Source: Elusimicrobia bacterium RIFCSPLOWO2_02_FULL_39_32 (lineage in GTDB: Bacteria; Elusimicrobiota; Elusimicrobia; 2-02-FULL-39-32). From it: a stretch of DNA of 64,000 nucleotides. The position numbers were made by a program, and so were the translations under genes. The DNA lies in assembly GCA_001800135.1 (NCBI GenBank), contig MGUU01000013.1, forward strand, positions 62,001-126,000, in the 5' to 3' direction. Below, in pieces: positions 61,108 through 64,000 of the stretch. Position 1 is the stretch's first letter. Every line of letters begins with the position of its first letter. The notes beneath the pieces were generated by a model. That model did no database searches. It saw only the letters and a program-made list of their open reading frames with translations, and had not been told where the DNA came from.

Positions 61108-62511
61108 TTAATCATATTTGCGAGGCCATGAATAGAAAAACTCATCCGGGGCAATCAGTCTTATCTTAATCTCTTTTGCTTCATTTTGCAGGCGACGATC
61201 AGGTTGTTTTCGTAGTTCCCAGTTAATAGGATCAACGAACCCATACACTTTTTTTTGAAAGATAATATTTCCGCTAGGCGCATGAACCAGCTTCAATGAA
61301 CATTTCCTAAGGGATTCCACTTCTCCCATCACAAGAAGTTCAGCTCCGACTATTTTCCCCAGTTCCTTCGGGGTAGTGGCGCTTAATTGTCCGCCATCCG
61401 TAAATCCTTGCATCCGTAACAGCTCCTCCACCTTATCAAAAGGAACGATATGAAATCCAAGACGGCTTGCTTCTAGGGTTAACTGTTCTCTGACTGCGTT
61501 AGGAGTATGAATATCATTGGTATAGTTTTCCAATGGAAGAATGGCCACTTTGGAATCGGGATTGAAAATTGTTTTACTCTTAGCATTTTTAAATGTTGAG
61601 GAGAGTCCCTGTAGCATAACGATACGTTCTTTATCCAGAGGCATGCCACTAAAAATCTCCGCTAATCCTTGACCCTTATTAAGTAAGTACTTTTTATCGT
61701 ATGCATAAGCTTCATCCCACTCTCCCAACATTTGAGCAGCTACACTTAGATTATAATTGAGAACTGGATCCTCTCTATTGAACTCCAATTCTTTCAACCA
61801 GAGTTGTTTGGCCTTAGACCAATCTTTTGATTTAGCAGCCTGATAAGCATCCTTCATTCCTTGAGTTTTTCCAGTGTAATAGAGTAGGTCGGTAAATTCT
61901 TTGTCGAAAGGGTCTGCTTGAGAAAAGAATTTAGAACTGAATTGTTGATACAGAATGGGATTGGTTTGATCAACCCATTCGACCCATGCGGATAAACCCT
62001 TATCGTCCTTTAAGTCGGATGGATTTACATTTTTGGTGATCACACACCGCAGTGGTTCCTTAATAGGTCTAACATCGAACAGGAACGCTTGAAATCGTGT
62101 ATCCACTTTAAGTTCTGCTTTCCATACCGACGTGGAACGTTCTACATTCATGGAAGCATCCGCTAGCAAAACAGGGGTCTCAGGTTTCCAGTAAGGGGCC
62201 CATTGGATTAATTCATCCTCAGACCCTACAATTTGATAAGAGCGCATCGCGCCTTTTCCGCGACGCTTACATTCCGTTCCCAGCGCCCTTACCAGTAACT
62301 CAGGTTCCATAGAATATAATTTTTCATTCTTTTTTCCATTCCAAAGCAGAACGAAATGAAAGTCACGAGTAGAAGCGTTCGAAGAATATTTCCAAAGGCT
62401 CTGTTCTTCAATCGCCGGCCTTGGCGCGCATCCGATCAGCAAGCAGAACCCTGAGAATAGCGTTAACCAAATGGAAGAAAAAAATTTTCTAAAAAGATTA
62501 TTGCAAAACAT
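61108..62511 (-). CDS. lipoprotein with TPR-like and CsgG/GNA1162-like regions
   Basis: A 467-residue lipoprotein (signal IWLTLFSGFCLLIGCAP, lipid cysteine C28). Residues about 225-285 look like two TPR-like helical repeats (SKAKQLWLKELEFNREDP, LNYNLSVAAQMLGEWDEAYA). From about 317 there is a CsgG/GNA1162-type domain: KVAILPLENYTNDIHTPNAV and VGAELLVMGEVESLRKC, which assemble outer-membrane structures in other lipoproteins. It stands alone between the arsR operon and the metal-loop outer-membrane gene. The exact role is unknown. Confidence 0.78.
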   Translation of the reverse strand: MFCNNLFRKFFSSIWLTLFSGFCLLIGCAPRPAIEEQSLWKYSSNASTRDFHFVLLWNGKKNEKLYSMEPELLVRALGTECKRRGKGAMRSYQIVGSEDELIQWAPYWKPETPVLLADASMNVERSTSVWKAELKVDTRFQAFLFDVRPIKEPLRCVITKNVNPSDLKDDKGLSAWVEWVDQTNPILYQQFSSKFFSQADPFDKEFTDLLYYTGKTQGMKDAYQAAKSKDWSKAKQLWLKELEFNREDPVLNYNLSVAAQMLGEWDEAYAYDKKYLLNKGQGLAEIFSGMPLDKERIVMLQGLSSTFKNAKSKTIFNPDSKVAILPLENYTNDIHTPNAVREQLTLEASRLGFHIVPFDKVEELLRMQGFTDGGQLSATTPKELGKIVGAELLVMGEVESLRKCSLKLVHAPSGNIIFQKKVYGFVDPINWELRKQPDRRLQNEAKEIKIRLIAPDEFFYSWPRKYD

Positions 62512-62611
62512 TGCATTAATATTATCTTAGGCTAAAAGGTAAAGTCATAAATTTATTATCCCTTGAAGACTCATTGTTTTATAGTAGCAATTTTTATACC
62601 TTTTCTGTAAA

Positions 62612-62682
62612 AAAACAAGAGCGCCACGGTCATGGTCTTTCGGGATACCTAACTTTAAATTTTACCATAGTCACACGCTCTA
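62612..62682 (-). terminator. terminator downstream of the Cys/His-loop protein gene
   Basis: An interrupted stem (AGAGCG with CGCTCT, and TATGGT with ACCAT) begins at the stop codon and is followed on the minus strand by TGTTTTTTTAC, with seven Ts. Confidence 0.65.
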
Positions 62683-63612
62683 AAATTCATAGCCGAAGTT
62701 GAGCCTTACAAGGTTGTCGCTAGCGCTGCTTAAACCCATAGCGAGTTGAACATGAGCCATGACTCTGGGAGAGACGTGGTAGGTTAAAATCGGACCTAAA
62801 TAATGCTCTTGACGGGAAGGCCTGATGTCAAATTTCTTGCTATCCCCTACCCCGCCAAAAAGCTCAAATCCCATTCCTATTGAACCTCCCATTTTACAAT
62901 CGCATTTATCGGACGTGCCGCTGCAATGGGCGCAGTGACAATCTTTCATGTCATGCTGGCAGGAGCAGTGTTCCTTGCCGGCTGCGTGATTCATATGACC
63001 GGAATGATGAATGATTCCCAGCGAGTACCCAAACGCGGTTGTGGCATCTTTAATATCCGTTTCAAAAATAGGGTTAAACGCGACATTGGTTGACCCAAAA
63101 TCCTTGGATAGAATTAGGCGTGATTCCAGGATTCTCTCGCGGTCTGGTTCTTCAGTCTCTGCTGCTTCTTCATAAGGAGGATCAATCCATCCACTCGTTT
63201 CCATCTTAAAGCGGGTTTCCGGGTGCAAATCTTCATACTCCACATATCCCATTACATTGAAGGGCAATGGTCCCTCTTCCAACAAAAGGTATCTATTTTC
63301 CCAACGATAACCTGTGAATTTTGACCGCTCTTTGTCCTTGTCTTCAAACCACTCGATCATGAACTCAGTGGAATAGCGGCCAGAAACCCCATATTCAAGT
63401 TCGATCATATGGGAAAAGTATTCGCCTTGCCCCTCCTCTTTTCTAAACTTTGAGGGGGCAGTGTAATCATTCATGAACATCAATTCCACCTCTCCTTTTT
63501 CCACATGGTGGCTATACGTTGTAAAGTATCCGCTATTGGCAGCGAACGCTCTACAAGGAAAACCAAGAAACAGAACCAACCACGACAGACTTAATATTTT
63601 CTTCGTAACCAT
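62680..63612 (-). CDS. outer-membrane barrel protein with Cys/His-rich metal-binding loop
   Basis: About 310 residues. Signal peptide KKILSLSWLVLFLGFPCRAFA; alternating strands follow (VEKGEVELMFMNDYTAPS, EFMIEWFEDKDKE, AHVQLAMGLSSASDN) and a C-terminal FGYEF ending in Phe, indicating an outer-membrane barrel. A roughly 40-residue insertion (about 202-241) contains seven cysteines and eight histidines (HHSGHMNHAAGKEHCSCQ, HDMKDCHCAHC), like a soft-metal-binding loop for copper, silver or zinc. I start at 63612 because AAGGAG lies eight bases before it. A CxxC protein precedes it, likely in the same operon. Confidence 0.82.
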   Translation of the reverse strand: MVTKKILSLSWLVLFLGFPCRAFAANSGYFTTYSHHVEKGEVELMFMNDYTAPSKFRKEEGQGEYFSHMIELEYGVSGRYSTEFMIEWFEDKDKERSKFTGYRWENRYLLLEEGPLPFNVMGYVEYEDLHPETRFKMETSGWIDPPYEEAAETEEPDRERILESRLILSKDFGSTNVAFNPIFETDIKDATTAFGYSLGIIHHSGHMNHAAGKEHCSCQHDMKDCHCAHCSGTSDKCDCKMGGSIGMGFELFGGVGDSKKFDIRPSRQEHYLGPILTYHVSPRVMAHVQLAMGLSSASDNLVRLNFGYEF

Positions 63613-63681
63613 TTTTATTCTCCTTTTCATTTTTATTTTTCTAAAAAGGCTCATTTTGAAAACAAAATAGCCCAACCCAAT

Positions 63682-63921
63682 CTAATGAACTATGCTTAGT
63701 TTAAACGCTGTAGATGCCTGTACTAAATCCTGGGAATAATTTTCCCCATTTCCTTGGGAAATGAAATCCTTCTCCGCGGACCCTATCAGCCTGCTTAAAT
63801 CCAAGAATTCCTCTTTCGATAAATCAAGAGTCAATCTGCCAAACCTTAAGTGCACTTGATCACAATTTTTGCATGTCACCACTTTCCCAATACCTGCTAT
63901 TTCTGCTAATGTTTTTCTCAT
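63682..63921 (-). CDS. small protein with CxxC motif
   Basis: A 79-residue protein. It has CKNCDQVHLRFGRLTLDLSK (C17, C20, H24) followed by EEFLDLSRLI, a pattern of short metal- or redox-linked domains seen beside copper and metal genes. I do not know the family name. A good ribosome site (AGAGGTG) precedes the ATG. It is 69 bases upstream of the outer-membrane protein gene and shares its direction, so probably its transcript. Confidence 0.75.
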   Translation of the reverse strand: MRKTLAEIAGIGKVVTCKNCDQVHLRFGRLTLDLSKEEFLDLSRLIGSAEKDFISQGNGENYSQDLVQASTAFKLSIVH

Positions 63922-63959
63922 TTTTCACCTCTTCATCCCTAAACTAAATAGGATGAGGG

Positions 63960-63985
63960 GATTACCCCAATGAAATGGGATAATC
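63960..63985 (-). promoter_or_regulatory. operator-like palindrome upstream of the CxxC gene
   Basis: GATTACCCCA, ATGAAA spacer, TGGGATAATC: 10-base arms with one mismatch, about 40 bases before the ATG. A second short palindrome, GGGG-ATTA-CCCC, overlaps it at 63957-63968. G/C-tract palindromes of this kind occur at metal-responsive operators (for example CsoR-type), but the regulator is not visible. Confidence 0.55.
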
Positions 63986-64000
63986 ACCCTCAATCCCTTT

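Overview
The window (about 38-40% GC by eye) looks like a chromosomal segment of a diderm, AT-rich bacterium, probably an uncultured candidate phylum of the Omnitrophota/Elusimicrobia/PVC type. That placement is an inference from gene content: a PorV/PorQ-like outer-membrane barrel, lipoproteins and LspA, a YaiO-type barrel, PBP1A, a TPR-associated TRAP transporter, HpnA/HpnG-like genes, the carboxyspermidine polyamine route and pyruvate phosphate dikinase. There is no rRNA, recognisable tRNA, CRISPR array or transposase. No gene-free stretch exceeds 300 bases.

Layout. 1-10.6 kb: the end of an outer-membrane protein gene, then a minus-strand series groES-groEL, yggS, proC, yggU, mtnA, ileS, lspA and a ComEC-like metallo-hydrolase. 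groES has a textbook sigma-70 promoter with two CIRCE operators, and groEL ends in a strong terminator. A roughly 165-bp palindrome covers the last codons of ileS. 10.7-22 kb: a GT-C-type membrane glycosyltransferase, an aspartate aminotransferase, a GT4 glycosyltransferase with a methyltransferase, PBP1A and PpdK. 21.8-34.9 kb: one compact minus-strand run of rsmD, a Cas4-like nuclease, argB, asnB, rph, a four-gene TPR-associated TRAP transporter (tatT-tatP-dctQ-dctM), hpnA, an hpnG-like gene, a lipoprotein and a fatty-acid desaturase, most overlapping by a few bases, then a small basic protein and a secreted FKBP isomerase.

35-50 kb: an M1 aminopeptidase with HEAT repeats; a secreted LPPEQR-repeat protein whose 5' leader is a GEMM-I (cyclic dinucleotide) riboswitch with its own promoter; MsrA with two possible starts; a UvrD-type helicase coupled to an EndoQ-like PHP endonuclease; an unusual fusion of a glycogen-debranching domain with a glucose dehydrogenase; a DEAD-box-type helicase; an NMO-like TIM-barrel protein; an ABC-F ATPase; and a 53-residue small protein with a strong ribosome binding site.

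50-64 kb: a three-gene set ending in an MbfA-like ferritin/VIT1 iron protein, a processive GT2 synthase with a TPR-YaiO outer-membrane partner, a polyamine set (carboxyspermidine dehydrogenase and decarboxylase, plus a DoxX protein), a conserved secreted alpha/alpha-barrel-like protein, a palindrome-controlled arsR-dsrE-sqr sulfur operon that looks more GC-rich than its surroundings, a CsgG/GNA1162-like lipoprotein, and an outer-membrane protein with a Cys/His-rich loop preceded by a CxxC protein and an operator-like palindrome. The most interesting items are the ileS-tail palindrome, the riboswitch with its repeat protein, the debranching enzyme-glucose dehydrogenase fusion, and the lipid-related context of the TPR-TRAP transporter.
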